DNA from: Ruoffia tabacinasalis
GTDB taxonomy: Bacteria; Bacillota; Bacilli; Lactobacillales; Aerococcaceae
Assembly (NCBI RefSeq): GCF_042652985.1
Contig: NZ_JBHSHQ010000061.1
Location: 16,518 to 80,517, forward strand
DNA length: 64,000 nt
Direction of reading: 5' to 3'
Shown: positions 8,434 to 16,712 of the stretch, piece by piece
How the letters are laid out: every line of letters starts with the position of its first letter
How positions within the stretch are numbered: the first letter of the stretch is position 1
Position numbers and translations under genes: made by a program
Notes under the pieces: generated by a model
Seen by the model: the letters and a program-made list of their open reading frames with translations, nothing else
What the model was told of the DNA's origin: nothing
Database searches by the model: none

Positions 8434-9855
8434 ATGACTGAAACAGTATTTCCAAAAGGATTTTTATGGGGTGGGGCAACGGCGGCCAACCAATATGAAG
8501 GTGCCTATAATGAAGACGGTAAAGGCTTAAGCGTTCAAGACGTGATGCCTAATGGAATCACGACACCGCCAACTGAGGAACCGACGGAAGATAATTTGAA
8601 ATTAGTTGGGATTGATTTTTATCACCGCTATAAAGAAGATATCAAATTATTTGCAGAGATGGGCTTTAAGACGTATCGGACTTCGATCGCTTGGTCACGT
8701 ATTTTCCCTAAAGGGGATGAGGCGGAGCCAAATGAAGCGGGTCTAGCCTTTTATGATGCGGTCTTTGACGAATGTCTGAAATATGGTATCGAGCCCTTAG
8801 TAACGCTATCGCATTATGAAACACCGCTTCATTTAGCACGTGAATACAATGGTTGGGCGAGTCGTGATTTAATCGGCTTTTACGAACGTTATGTGACAAC
8901 GGTTTTCAACCGCTATAAAGATAAGGTAAAATACTGGTTAACATTCAACGAAATTAACTCGGTATTGCATGCGCCATTTATGAGTGGTGGAATTAGCACA
9001 CCTAAAGAAGAGTTGTCAGAACAAGATTTATATCAAGCAGTGCATCATGAATTAGTGGCGAGTGCATCAGCAACTAAAATCGCACACGAAATTAACCCTG
9101 ATTTCCAAATCGGATGTATGGTGCTTGCGATGCCGGCGTATCCGATGACACCAAACCCTGAGGATGTATTAGCAGCCCGTAAATTTGAAAATAATAACTT
9201 CTTATTCTCAGACATCCATGTTCGCGGTGAGTATCCTGGTTACGCAAAACGCTTATTCAAAGAAAAAGGGATTGACATTGACTTTGCTGAAGGTGATGCA
9301 GAATTATTAAAAGAAAACACAGTGGACTTTATTTCATTCAGTTACTACATGAGTGCAGCAATGGCACATAATATGGAAGAATATGATTCTGGTGAAGGAA
9401 ATATTATGGGTGGGATCAATAACCCTTACTTAGAAAGTTCTGAATGGGGATGGCAAATCGACCCAGTTGGATTACGCATTGTGCTAAATGACTTCTGGGA
9501 TCGTTACCAAAAACCACTATTCATCGTAGAAAACGGTCTAGGTGCTAAGGATGTTCTAGTTGAAGGTGCCGACGGAGAGATGACAGTAGAAGATGATTAC
9601 CGAATTAACTATCTGAAACAACATTTACAACAAGTGGGTGAAGCAATCAAAGATGGTGTGGACTTAATGGGTTACACAACTTGGGGTTGTATCGACTTAG
9701 TTTCAGCTTCAACGGCTCAACTAAGTAAACGTTACGGCTTTATCTACGTAGACCGCAATGACGACGGATCAGGTACATTAAATCGCTACAAGAAAAAGTC
9801 ATTTGACTGGTATAAAGAAGTAATCTCGACAAACGGCGAAAGTTTATACAAATAA
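8434..9855 (+). CDS. GH1 6-phospho-beta-glucosidase (third GH1 gene)
   Basis: A complete GH1 protein of 473 residues. It shows FLWGGATAANQYEG, acid/base Glu in WLTFNEIN (about 180), nucleophile Glu in IVENGLGA (about 366), and the C-terminal SKRYGFIYVDRNDDGSGT block. AAAGGAGAG precedes ATG 8434. It is the last gene of the operon and is followed by a terminator. It resembles the 5527 gene strongly along its whole length, suggesting duplication followed by specialisation on a different beta-linked disaccharide; this is inference. Confidence 0.93.
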   Translation: MTETVFPKGFLWGGATAANQYEGAYNEDGKGLSVQDVMPNGITTPPTEEPTEDNLKLVGIDFYHRYKEDIKLFAEMGFKTYRTSIAWSRIFPKGDEAEPNEAGLAFYDAVFDECLKYGIEPLVTLSHYETPLHLAREYNGWASRDLIGFYERYVTTVFNRYKDKVKYWLTFNEINSVLHAPFMSGGISTPKEELSEQDLYQAVHHELVASASATKIAHEINPDFQIGCMVLAMPAYPMTPNPEDVLAARKFENNNFLFSDIHVRGEYPGYAKRLFKEKGIDIDFAEGDAELLKENTVDFISFSYYMSAAMAHNMEEYDSGEGNIMGGINNPYLESSEWGWQIDPVGLRIVLNDFWDRYQKPLFIVENGLGAKDVLVEGADGEMTVEDDYRINYLKQHLQQVGEAIKDGVDLMGYTTWGCIDLVSASTAQLSKRYGFIYVDRNDDGSGTLNRYKKKSFDWYKEVISTNGESLYK

Positions 9856-9863
9856 ATTTAAGG

Positions 9864-9897
9864 AAGCTATCTACTTTTTAGAGTAGGTGGCTTTTTT
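9864..9897 (+). terminator. Intrinsic terminator of the beta-glucoside operon
   Basis: AGCTATCTAC pairs, with two G-U pairs, to GTAGGTGGCT, followed by a run of six T. Repeat array A1 begins 22 bp further on. Confidence 0.9.
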
Positions 9898-9919
9898 GAT
9901 GGGAAAGTTAGGAAACATG

Positions 9920-10113
9920 CATTCGAAAAAGATTTGAGTGCTCGATTTCGACTAAACGATCATTCGAAAAAGATTTGAGTGCTCGATTTCGACTAAACGA
10001 TCATTCGAAAAATATTCGAGTGCTCGATTCCGGCTAAACGATCATTCGAAAAATATTCGAATGCTCGATTCCGGCTAAACGATCATTCGAAAAATATTCG
10101 AATGCTCGATTCC
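9920..10113. repeat. Tandem array A1: 41-bp units, four full plus a 30-bp end copy
   Basis: Units begin with CATTCGAAAAA at 9920, 9961, 10002, 10043 and 10084, exactly 41 bp apart. Each is a ~30-bp element containing the inverted repeat CGAG-TG-CTCG plus an 11-bp linker ending TAAACGAT. The last copy lacks the linker. The copies differ at a few positions, with paired changes such as GAGTGCTC against GAATGCTC. The same family forms array A2 at 13646. There is no unique spacer sequence, so it is not CRISPR. No coding function is seen. Confidence 0.95.
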
Positions 10114-10173
10114 ACAATTTAAACAGCCCACCCAGTCAACCCCACTTATTTCCAAGCAAAATCCACCAAACTT

Positions 10174-10193
10174 TTATGAATAATTATTCATAA
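10174..10193. promoter_or_regulatory. Perfect 20-bp palindrome upstream of the mannose PTS operon
   Basis: TTATGAATAATTATTCATAA is a perfect inverted repeat about 80 bp before manX. A cre-like sequence (TGTAACCGTTTTCC, about 10210-10223, imperfect) lies between it and the gene. This is a candidate operator; its regulator is unknown and no regulator gene adjoins it. Confidence 0.5.
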
Positions 10194-10275
10194 TTTACTA
10201 GCTAACCTTTGTAACCGTTTTCCCAGAGTGGTAAACTTTTCATGTAATGCATTATTGAGTAGAGGAGGAAGAAAG

Positions 10276-11250
10276 ATGGTAAGTATTATTTTGGCGAGTC
10301 ATGGAAAGTTTGCTGAAGGACTATTACAATCAGCACAGATGATTTTTGGAGAGCAGGATCAGATTAAAACTGTGACTTTTATGCCAGAGGAAGGGCCGGA
10401 AGATTTGAAAGCGAAGTTGGAGACAGCCATTTCGTCATTTAGTTCGGATGCAGAGATTTTATTCTTAGTCGACCTTTGGGGAGGGACACCGTTTAATCAA
10501 GCGAATATTTTGTTTGAGGAGATGTCAGAAAGGGCTGCGATTGTGTCTGGAATGAATTTGCCGATGTTACTTGAAGCTTTAGGAACACGGATGGGAATGG
10601 AGAAAGCACACGAAGTGGCGACACACATTCTTGGTCAGGAGCAAAGTGGTATTCGCGTTCGACCCGATGAGTTAACCCCTGAGATAGAAGCGGGAGTTGT
10701 TTCTGAATCAGGCGGGGCAGCGCAATTAGAGCCAGGAACGGTGATTGGAGACGGTCAGATAAAATACGTCTTGGCGAGAGTCGATACTCGTCTATTACAT
10801 GGACAAGTGGCAACTGGTTGGGTAAAAAGTGTGAATCCAACCCGAATCATTGTTGTATCAGATAAGGTGGCCAATGACGAGATGCGTAAGACGTTAATTA
10901 AACAAGCGGCGCCTCCAGGAATTCGGGCGAATGTTATTCCGATTGCTAAATTAGCAGAAATCAATGAAGATCCGCGATTTGGTGGTACAAGAGCGCTTCT
11001 ATTATTTGAAACGCCACAAGATGTGCTGGAAGCAATTAATCAAGGGGTTGACATTGATGAAGTGAACTTAGGATCCATGGCACATACAAAAGGAAAAGTC
11101 ATGATTAATAACTCAGTTTCCGTTGACGATGATGACGTGAAGACAATTATGGAGCTAAAAGATAAAGGCGTAAAATTCGATGTACGTAAAGTGCCGGCGG
11201 ATTCAGCTCAAAATCTTGAACGGCTACTTAAAAAACAAAATTTAATATAG
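10276..11250 (+). CDS. manX: PTS mannose-family EIIAB (ManX-like)
   Basis: A 324-residue fused cytoplasmic EIIA-EIIB of the mannose (Man) family. EIIA carries its phospho-His at position 9 (IILASHGKFAEGL). A linker rich in Gly and Glu follows, then EIIB with its phospho-His in ARVDTRLLHGQVATGW (about 180). The frame is open further upstream from a GTG, but ATG 10276 follows GAGGAGGAAG and starts exactly at the family N-terminus. The gene opens a four-gene operon (IIAB, IIC, IID, ManO) with short gaps. Such systems carry glucose, mannose and amino sugars, and in lactic acid bacteria are the usual main glucose route. Confidence 0.95.
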   Translation: MVSIILASHGKFAEGLLQSAQMIFGEQDQIKTVTFMPEEGPEDLKAKLETAISSFSSDAEILFLVDLWGGTPFNQANILFEEMSERAAIVSGMNLPMLLEALGTRMGMEKAHEVATHILGQEQSGIRVRPDELTPEIEAGVVSESGGAAQLEPGTVIGDGQIKYVLARVDTRLLHGQVATGWVKSVNPTRIIVVSDKVANDEMRKTLIKQAAPPGIRANVIPIAKLAEINEDPRFGGTRALLLFETPQDVLEAINQGVDIDEVNLGSMAHTKGKVMINNSVSVDDDDVKTIMELKDKGVKFDVRKVPADSAQNLERLLKKQNLI

Positions 11251-11267
11251 ATTAAGGAGGATTCAAA

Positions 11268-12077
11268 ATGACAGACATTACAATAATTCAAGTTGTCCTT
11301 ATTATTATAGTGGCGCTTTTCGCAGGATTTGAAAGTGTTCTGGATGAGTTCCAATTACATCAACCTATTATTACGTGTACGTTAATCGGACTTATTACAG
11401 GTAATCTAGCTGAAGGACTTTTATTAGGAGGGCAATTACAACTGATTGCCTTAGGATGGATGAACATTGGTGCAGCGATGGCACCGGATGCTGCTTTAGC
11501 CGGCGTTGTTTCTGGGATTTTAGTTTTAGTCCAAGGAGCTTCAATGGGTGAAGGGATTGCGGTAGCGATTCCGTTAGCAATTGCTGGGCAAGTGTTAACT
11601 ATCTTTATTAGAACGGTTGCGGTAGGTTTATCTCATTATGCTGACCGTAAAGCAGAAGAAGGAGATATTAATGGTGTAGCATCAGCCAATATCATGGCTT
11701 TAATGTTACAAGGTTTACGTGTAGCAATTCCAGCTGGTTTAATTTTAATGGTTTCAGCTCAAACAGTTACAGACGCACTGAATGCAATTCCAGATGTCAT
11801 TACTGGTGGACTAAACGTTGCCGGTGGAATGATTGTTGCGGTAGGTTATGCAATGGTTATTAATATGATGGCGTCGAAAAGTTCATGGCCATTTTTCTTC
11901 ATGGGATTTGCTTTAGCAGCAGTTACTGAACTGAATTTAATTGCGATGGGTATTATTGGTTTAAGTATCGCTTTAGTTTACATCTCAATTGCACCACAGT
12001 TTAACGCTAATTCAGGTGGTGGCGGTGGTGGAAATTCAGTCGAAGCTGCTTTAGATGACATTTTAGAAGATTATTAG
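11268..12077 (+). CDS. manY: PTS mannose-family EIIC (ManY-like)
   Basis: A 269-residue membrane protein of the EIIC-Man family. LLLGGQLQLIALGWMNIGAAMAPDAALAG is the family signature region, and hydrophobic segments run through the chain. It ends in a Gly-rich stretch (GGGGGGN) and an acidic tail, as seen in homologues. It pairs with the EIID encoded directly downstream to form the sugar channel. Start ATG 11268 follows AAGGAGGA, 17 bp after the manX stop. Confidence 0.95.
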   Translation: MTDITIIQVVLIIIVALFAGFESVLDEFQLHQPIITCTLIGLITGNLAEGLLLGGQLQLIALGWMNIGAAMAPDAALAGVVSGILVLVQGASMGEGIAVAIPLAIAGQVLTIFIRTVAVGLSHYADRKAEEGDINGVASANIMALMLQGLRVAIPAGLILMVSAQTVTDALNAIPDVITGGLNVAGGMIVAVGYAMVINMMASKSSWPFFFMGFALAAVTELNLIAMGIIGLSIALVYISIAPQFNANSGGGGGGNSVEAALDDILEDY

Positions 12078-12092
12078 ATAGGAGGGTATAAA

Positions 12093-13043
12093 ATGACTGA
12101 AGAAGTAAGAAAAGATCGTATAAAACTAACAAGAGCGGATCGGATGCGCGTGTCATGGCGAATGACTTTTATACAAGCATGTTGGAACTTTGAGCGGATG
12201 CATAACGTTGGTTGGGTATACGCCTTAATTCCTGCGATTCGAAAATTATATACAACAAAAGAAGATAGAAGTGCTGCACTTCAACGTCACTTAGAATTTA
12301 TTAATACTCACCCGTACTTACAAGCGCCAATTGCTGGGGTTGTACTTGCTTTAGAAGAAGAGAAAGCAAATGGTACTGATATTGATGACCAGGCGATTCA
12401 AGGTGTGAAAGTTGGGATGATGGGACCTCTGGCGGGAGTTGGAGACCCAGTATTCTGGGGTACATTAAGACCTGTATTAGGTGCTTTTGCGGCATCACTG
12501 GCATTATCTGAGAGTATTTTTGGACCAATTATTTTCTTCCTAGCGTGGAATATTATCCGTATCCTATTCTTATGGTACACACAAGAATTAGGTTATAGAT
12601 CAGGGAATGAAATCACGAAAGACTTGAGTGGAGGTATTTTACAAAAAATCACTCAAGGGGCATCAATTCTAGGAATGTTTATTATGGGAGTGTTAGTGCC
12701 AAGATGGACAACTATGAACTTCCCCTTAGTGCTATCTCAAGTGGAAAATAGCCAGGATACAATGGTCGATTTCCAAGCATTGACGGACCAAGCGAACAGC
12801 AATGCTTTGTCCGTTGACACGATTCGGGATCTCATTCTACAAGTCCAATCGGGAGCGAATGTCGCGACTGAAACGACAATGACCTTGAATGATGTATTAA
12901 ATGAACTATTACCAGGACTTATGCCACTAATTCTAACATTCGCATGTATCTGGCTACTCCGCAAGAAAGTAAGCCCAATCGCAATTATTGGAGGAATCTT
13001 TGTTCTAGGTATTGCGTTATATTCTGTTGGAATTATGGGTTAA
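12093..13043 (+). CDS. manZ: PTS mannose-family EIID (ManZ-like)
   Basis: A 316-residue EIID protein, found only in mannose-family PTSs. Recognisable blocks are WRMTFIQACWNFERMHNVGWVYALIPAIRKLY near the N-terminus, GVKVGMMGPLAGVGDPVFWGTLRPVLGA in the middle, and two hydrophobic C-terminal segments. It forms the membrane complex with ManY. AGGAGGGT precedes ATG 12093, 15 bp after the manY stop. In several lactic acid bacteria the ManYZ pair is also the receptor for class IIa bacteriocins and some phages (family knowledge, not tested here). Confidence 0.95.
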   Translation: MTEEVRKDRIKLTRADRMRVSWRMTFIQACWNFERMHNVGWVYALIPAIRKLYTTKEDRSAALQRHLEFINTHPYLQAPIAGVVLALEEEKANGTDIDDQAIQGVKVGMMGPLAGVGDPVFWGTLRPVLGAFAASLALSESIFGPIIFFLAWNIIRILFLWYTQELGYRSGNEITKDLSGGILQKITQGASILGMFIMGVLVPRWTTMNFPLVLSQVENSQDTMVDFQALTDQANSNALSVDTIRDLILQVQSGANVATETTMTLNDVLNELLPGLMPLILTFACIWLLRKKVSPIAIIGGIFVLGIALYSVGIMG

Positions 13044-13049
13044 TTTTAA

Positions 13050-13415
13050 ATGTCAGTTGATTTTTTAAATGCAACGGTGGAATATACTACACGTGCCAAC
13101 GCAATGTTGAACCCAATTATTCCCAAATCTGGTATATTTTTAATGGGTGAGAAGGGCATTGAGTTTCGCTCAGAAAAAGGTCCAGGCTTTATTCAAATTC
13201 CTTGGACCTCTGTTGAAAATATCTTCGTGCAAATGTTATTCGGCGGGCGTTATGTCCGCGGATTTACAATCGCGACTGATGAGGGACAATTATTTGAGTT
13301 TGTGGTCAATGATGCGAAAGATACTTTGAAATACATGCGCAAGTATCTTGAACGCGACGTGTTCCAAGCGAGTAAAAGTAATATTAGTAAAGTCTTAGGT
13401 CAATTCAAGAAATAA
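13050..13415 (+). CDS. manO: DUF956 family protein (ManO-like)
   Basis: A 121-residue protein of the DUF956/ManO family, which is normally encoded at the end of mannose PTS operons in Firmicutes. It begins VDFLNATVEYTTRANAMLNP and includes the IPWTSVENIFVQMLFGGRYVRGF segment typical of the family. No membrane segment is seen, so it is probably cytoplasmic. It is thought to act as a regulator or accessory of the Man PTS, but its biochemical activity is not established. It starts 6 bp after the manZ stop and is followed by a strong terminator. Confidence 0.88.
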   Translation: MSVDFLNATVEYTTRANAMLNPIIPKSGIFLMGEKGIEFRSEKGPGFIQIPWTSVENIFVQMLFGGRYVRGFTIATDEGQLFEFVVNDAKDTLKYMRKYLERDVFQASKSNISKVLGQFKK

Positions 13416-13420
13416 ATAGA

Positions 13421-13478
13421 GGAACTTATTCTGCAGCAACTAGATTTGAGAAGTTGTTGTAGGATAAGTTCCTTTTTT
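13421..13478 (+). terminator. Intrinsic terminator of the man operon
   Basis: GGAACTTATTCTGCAGCAACT pairs with AGTTGTTGTAGGATAAGTTCC with only a few mismatches, followed by six T. The next ~165 bp hold nothing I can recognise before array A2. Confidence 0.93.
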
Positions 13479-13645
13479 GTTCATTCTACTAAAAATATCT
13501 AACAGTGAGCTATTGTCTAGAAAATTTTGACTATTCTCCAACATTGTCTAGGGTTAATGCGCGAGAAATATAGGTGGTCCACGAATGAAACGGGCATGTC
13601 TCTGTCTGTCCAAGTTCATAGTGCCAGTATAAATTCGGAAACACG

Positions 13646-13880
13646 CATTCGAAAAAAATTCGAGTGCTCGATTCCGGCTAAACGATCATTCGAAAAAGAT
13701 TCGAGTGCTCGATTCCGGCAAAACGATCATTCGAAAAAGATTCGAGTGCTCGATTCCAGCTAAACGATCATTCGAAAAAGATTCGAGTGCTCGATTCCAC
13801 CTAAACGATCATTCGAAAAAGATTCGAGTGCTCGATTCCGACTAAACGATCATTCGAAAAAGATTCGAGTGCTCGATTCC
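13646..13880. repeat. Tandem array A2: 41-bp units, five full plus a 30-bp end copy
   Basis: This is the same family as A1. Units start at 13646, 13687, 13728, 13769, 13810 and 13851, exactly 41 bp apart, and the last again lacks the 11-bp linker. The 30-bp part reads CATTCGAAAAAGATTCGAG then TGCTCGATTCC. The linker's first bases vary (GG, AG, AC, GA) while TAAACGAT or AAAACGAT is kept. It ends about 25 bp from the minus-strand terminator of the YsnF-like gene. Confidence 0.95.
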
Positions 13881-13904
13881 ACACCCAACCACATTTTTCC
13901 TAAA

Positions 13905-13940
13905 CAAAAAAAGCCGAGGAGCACTGAGCCCCTCGACTTT
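13905..13940 (-). terminator. Intrinsic terminator of the YsnF-like gene
   Basis: On the minus strand, a GTCGAGGGG...CTCCTCGGC stem is followed by a run of seven T (plus-strand AAAAAAA at about 13906-13912). Confidence 0.88.
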
Positions 13941-13966
13941 CATCTTAAATAGTTTCAAATACACTA

Positions 13967-14992
13967 TTATAATCTAGTATCTTCGTCATTGACACGACCA
14001 GTTTCGTCATCAACTTCTAATTCTTCATGACGTGTCGTTTCTGTTACAGTTTCACGATCAGTATGAGTTGTTTTCTCAACTTCAACTTCGTCTGTAACTA
14101 CTGTGTCTTTGTCTACAACAACTTCTTCTTCAGAAACTGGGATAACAATTTCTTCTTCTTGGAAAGCATCTCCGTCAGCAACACTTTCAGTAGTGTCCGA
14201 TGGTGCTGAGTGGCGAATATGAATCTCTTCGCGTTCAACTGGAACTTCAATCGTTTCAGTGTCTTCAACAACTTCTTTAGTAATTGAGACATTACCTAAA
14301 TCTTTTTTACGCGCTTCAGCGTGGACTTGCTCTTCGTGTAAGCGAATGCGCTCAGTCTCTGTATCAGTTTCTGTGACTCTATCAGCGTCAGGAGCGAATT
14401 CTCCGACAGGCTCACCTTCAGCTTCGATATGAGTTTCTTCACCAACAATATGTGGTTCATAGTCGTTATCTGCAACATTCACATCGTCGTAATCATGATC
14501 TGGTTCAGTCGTTTCAGGTGTATCTTCTGATAAACCAGCTGATGTTCCTACTGCCCCAGAGAACGCTGCAGTTTCAGCATTGACTGTATCAGTTGGCGTC
14601 GTATCAGAAACATAGTCATCTGTTCTTACTTCACGTGTTTCATTTGTATTAAAGGCAGGAAGTTGACTTTCAAATTCTTGGTCAACTAACACTAATAGTT
14701 CGTCGCGACTTAATGAATCTTCATATTGCGTTAAATCAACGTTTTCGAATTCTTCATCATTGTCGTCATCGTCCCAGCCAAATAATTTTGCAAAGAATCC
14801 ACGATTGTCTTCATGTTGCTCGTCCAACAATTCACCATAAGAGATAAATTCTGCTTCGCCATCATATGCATGTGCTTGCGATCCAACTAGAGCGACGCTA
14901 TCGCGAGGAACGCCTTGATTAATAACATGTGCCACTGCGTCTTCTGCTTCAACGACTGTAGGGTAAACCCCATAAACGTATTTCTTAACCAT
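13967..14992 (-). CDS. YsnF/AvaK-like stress protein (17M-type N-terminus plus DUF2382)
   Basis: A 341-residue, very acidic protein. Residues 1-130 resemble the general stress protein 17M/YflT domain (KKYVYGVYPTVVEAEDAVAHVINQGVPRDSVALVG). A low-complexity acidic middle follows (about 130-220). The C-terminal ~120 residues carry the DUF2382 pattern (RLHEEQVHAEARKKDLGNVSITKEVVEDTETIEVPVEREEIHI). Proteins of this build are stress-induced in Firmicutes, with unknown activity. It is a single-gene unit with its own terminator; the ribosome binding site is GGAAGT just upstream of the ATG. No signal peptide is seen, so it should be cytoplasmic. Confidence 0.85.
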   Translation of the reverse strand: MVKKYVYGVYPTVVEAEDAVAHVINQGVPRDSVALVGSQAHAYDGEAEFISYGELLDEQHEDNRGFFAKLFGWDDDDNDEEFENVDLTQYEDSLSRDELLVLVDQEFESQLPAFNTNETREVRTDDYVSDTTPTDTVNAETAAFSGAVGTSAGLSEDTPETTEPDHDYDDVNVADNDYEPHIVGEETHIEAEGEPVGEFAPDADRVTETDTETERIRLHEEQVHAEARKKDLGNVSITKEVVEDTETIEVPVEREEIHIRHSAPSDTTESVADGDAFQEEEIVIPVSEEEVVVDKDTVVTDEVEVEKTTHTDRETVTETTRHEELEVDDETGRVNDEDTRL

Positions 14993-15183
14993 AAAACAAC
15001 TTCCTTTCTATTTTTTAAACTGTTCTATGCATTAAGTATAAAACAAAAATGATGTAAATATAAAGTGAAACGGCTCAAGAAAGTGATATTATTTTGATTG
15101 GTAACATATCAATTTATCTATATAAAAATAATGAATAAGACGAACATACCAGAGAACACAATTAGAAATTTTGGAAAAATGCA

Positions 15184-15211
15184 AACAAAAAACCAGCGCA
15201 AAATGCACTGG
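15184..15211 (-). terminator. Intrinsic terminator of the nucleotide-sugar dehydrogenase gene
   Basis: CCAGTGCA-TTT-TGCGCTGG on the minus strand, followed by six T. The ~190 bp between this and the YsnF-like start hold its promoter region and nothing else recognised. Confidence 0.9.
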
Positions 15212-15224
15212 ATGTCTAATATTA

Positions 15225-16547
15225 TTATAAGCGCCAGAAACTATAACCCGCATCAGTAAAGGCCTTTTTATTTAAGATACTTTTCACATCTAAAATGATG
15301 CGTTTATCATTCGCTAAATCTTGGTTAAAAAGGGCAGTGATTTCTTCAAAAGAAAGAGCTTTGAATTCATCATGTCCAACAGCTAAAAGAATGGCATCAG
15401 CATCTTTAACGTCAGCTAAATCAGTTAACGATACACCATACTCAGCTTGAGCATCTTCCGCGCTCGCCCATGGATCAACTATAGTTGGTTTAATATCATA
15501 TTCACGTAGACGTTTAATAATGTCATTTACTTTTGAATTACGTGTATCCGGAGTATGTTCCTTAAACGTTAAACCAAGGATAACTACGTTAGAATCAATG
15601 GGTGTTTTACCCGTACGAATTAATTCTTTAATTAGTTTATCCGCAATAAATTCACCCATGCCATCATTAATTTGACGACCATTTGAAATAATTTGACTGT
15701 GGTAGCCTAAGTTCTCAGCTTGATATACAAAGTAATATGGATCCACGCCAATACAGTGTCCACCCACAAGTCCAGGGGTGAAGCCGAGAGCGTTCCATTT
15801 TGTATTCATAGCATCTATCACGTCTTTAGAATCAATGCCCATGCGGTCAAAAGCAAGAGCTAATTCGTTCATGAAAGCAATATTAATATCACGTTGCGAA
15901 TTCTCAACAACTTTCGCGGCTTCAGCGACTTTAATACTTGGTGCTTTATGCACACCCGCTTTGACAACAATCTCATATACTTTTCCGATTTCATCTAAAT
16001 ATTCTGGAATTGATGATGAGACGATTTTGGTAATGGTTTCAAGTGTATGGACCTTATCTCCTGGATTGATTCGCTCAGGTGAGTATCCAACAACAAAATC
16101 CACACCATGTGTTAAACCAGACTCTTCTTCAAGAATTGGAATACAGACATCTTCAGTCACGCCAGGGTACACAGTTGACTCATAAACGACAATCGACCCT
16201 TTAGAAAGGTTTTGTCCAATCGTGCGGGTTGCACTTGTCACAGGCGTTAAATCAGGCGTTTTGTCATGATTAATCGGAGTTGGAACTGAGACAATTAAGA
16301 AACAAGCCTCTTTTAATTTGGCAGGATCATTTGTAAATTCCAAATCCGTTTCTTTAATCGCGTCATCACCAACTTCTTTAGTTGGGTCCACGCCTTCTTT
16401 GTAAAGTTCAACTTTCTTAGGATTGTAGTCATACCCAATTGTGTCAATTTGTTTTGCGAAAGAAATTGCGATAGGCATACCAACATAACCTAAGCCGATA
16501 ACCGCCAACTTCGCTTCTTTTTTTATTAATTTGTTATATATTTCCAT
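15225..16547 (-). CDS. Nucleotide-sugar 6-dehydrogenase (UDP-HexNAc type, WbpA/TviB/WecC-like)
   Basis: A 440-residue enzyme that oxidises the C6 alcohol of a UDP-sugar to the uronic acid with two NAD. The Rossmann motif is AVIGLGYVGMPIA at residues 15-27. VSVPTPIN and YESTVYPGVTED follow. The catalytic Cys is in GLVGGHCIGVDPYYF (about 262), and the third domain (GLTFKEHTPDTRNSKV) ends the protein. The GGHCIGVDPYY form and the YSPERINPGD block point to the UDP-N-acetylhexosamine group rather than UDP-glucose dehydrogenase; that sub-assignment is moderate. It is divergent from galU, so both probably serve surface polysaccharide or teichuronic-type polymer synthesis. Confidence 0.88.
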   Translation of the reverse strand: MEIYNKLIKKEAKLAVIGLGYVGMPIAISFAKQIDTIGYDYNPKKVELYKEGVDPTKEVGDDAIKETDLEFTNDPAKLKEACFLIVSVPTPINHDKTPDLTPVTSATRTIGQNLSKGSIVVYESTVYPGVTEDVCIPILEEESGLTHGVDFVVGYSPERINPGDKVHTLETITKIVSSSIPEYLDEIGKVYEIVVKAGVHKAPSIKVAEAAKVVENSQRDINIAFMNELALAFDRMGIDSKDVIDAMNTKWNALGFTPGLVGGHCIGVDPYYFVYQAENLGYHSQIISNGRQINDGMGEFIADKLIKELIRTGKTPIDSNVVILGLTFKEHTPDTRNSKVNDIIKRLREYDIKPTIVDPWASAEDAQAEYGVSLTDLADVKDADAILLAVGHDEFKALSFEEITALFNQDLANDKRIILDVKSILNKKAFTDAGYSFWRL

Positions 16548-16640
16548 GTGTTTCTCCTCTATTCATTATATCTTGGATATTATAACAGAAAATGATTTGA
16601 TTGTTGAGTTATCTGTACTTCTATATAAAATTATATAAAC

Positions 16641-16657
16641 ACCACCGAACCGGTGGT
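16641..16657. promoter_or_regulatory. Inverted repeat in the divergent promoter region upstream of galU
   Basis: ACCACC-GAACC-GGTGGT lies 56 bp before the galU start. It could be an operator for the divergent sugar-nucleotide genes; no regulator is identified. Confidence 0.4.
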
Positions 16658-16712
16658 AAACTAAAATCAAATTAGATATACTATATTTGTATGAGAAAGA
16701 GGAGGTTTGAAT

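Noticed and set aside
9920..10113. CRISPR array
   Set aside because: Repeats are contiguous 41-bp units with near-identical linkers; no unique spacers and no cas genes nearby.
10200..10275. Sigma-54 promoter for the man operon
   Set aside because: No TGGCAC-N5-TTGCA-like -24/-12 pair could be found.
13527..13763. ORF of 78 codons running through array A2
   Set aside because: It is an accidental open frame through the repeat units (repeated SFEKDSSARF-like wording), with no ribosome site.
13967..14992. Opposite-strand ORFs in the YsnF-like, UDP-dehydrogenase and flavoprotein genes
   Set aside because: They are antisense shadows without ribosome sites or recognisable domains; the coding strand has clear family motifs.
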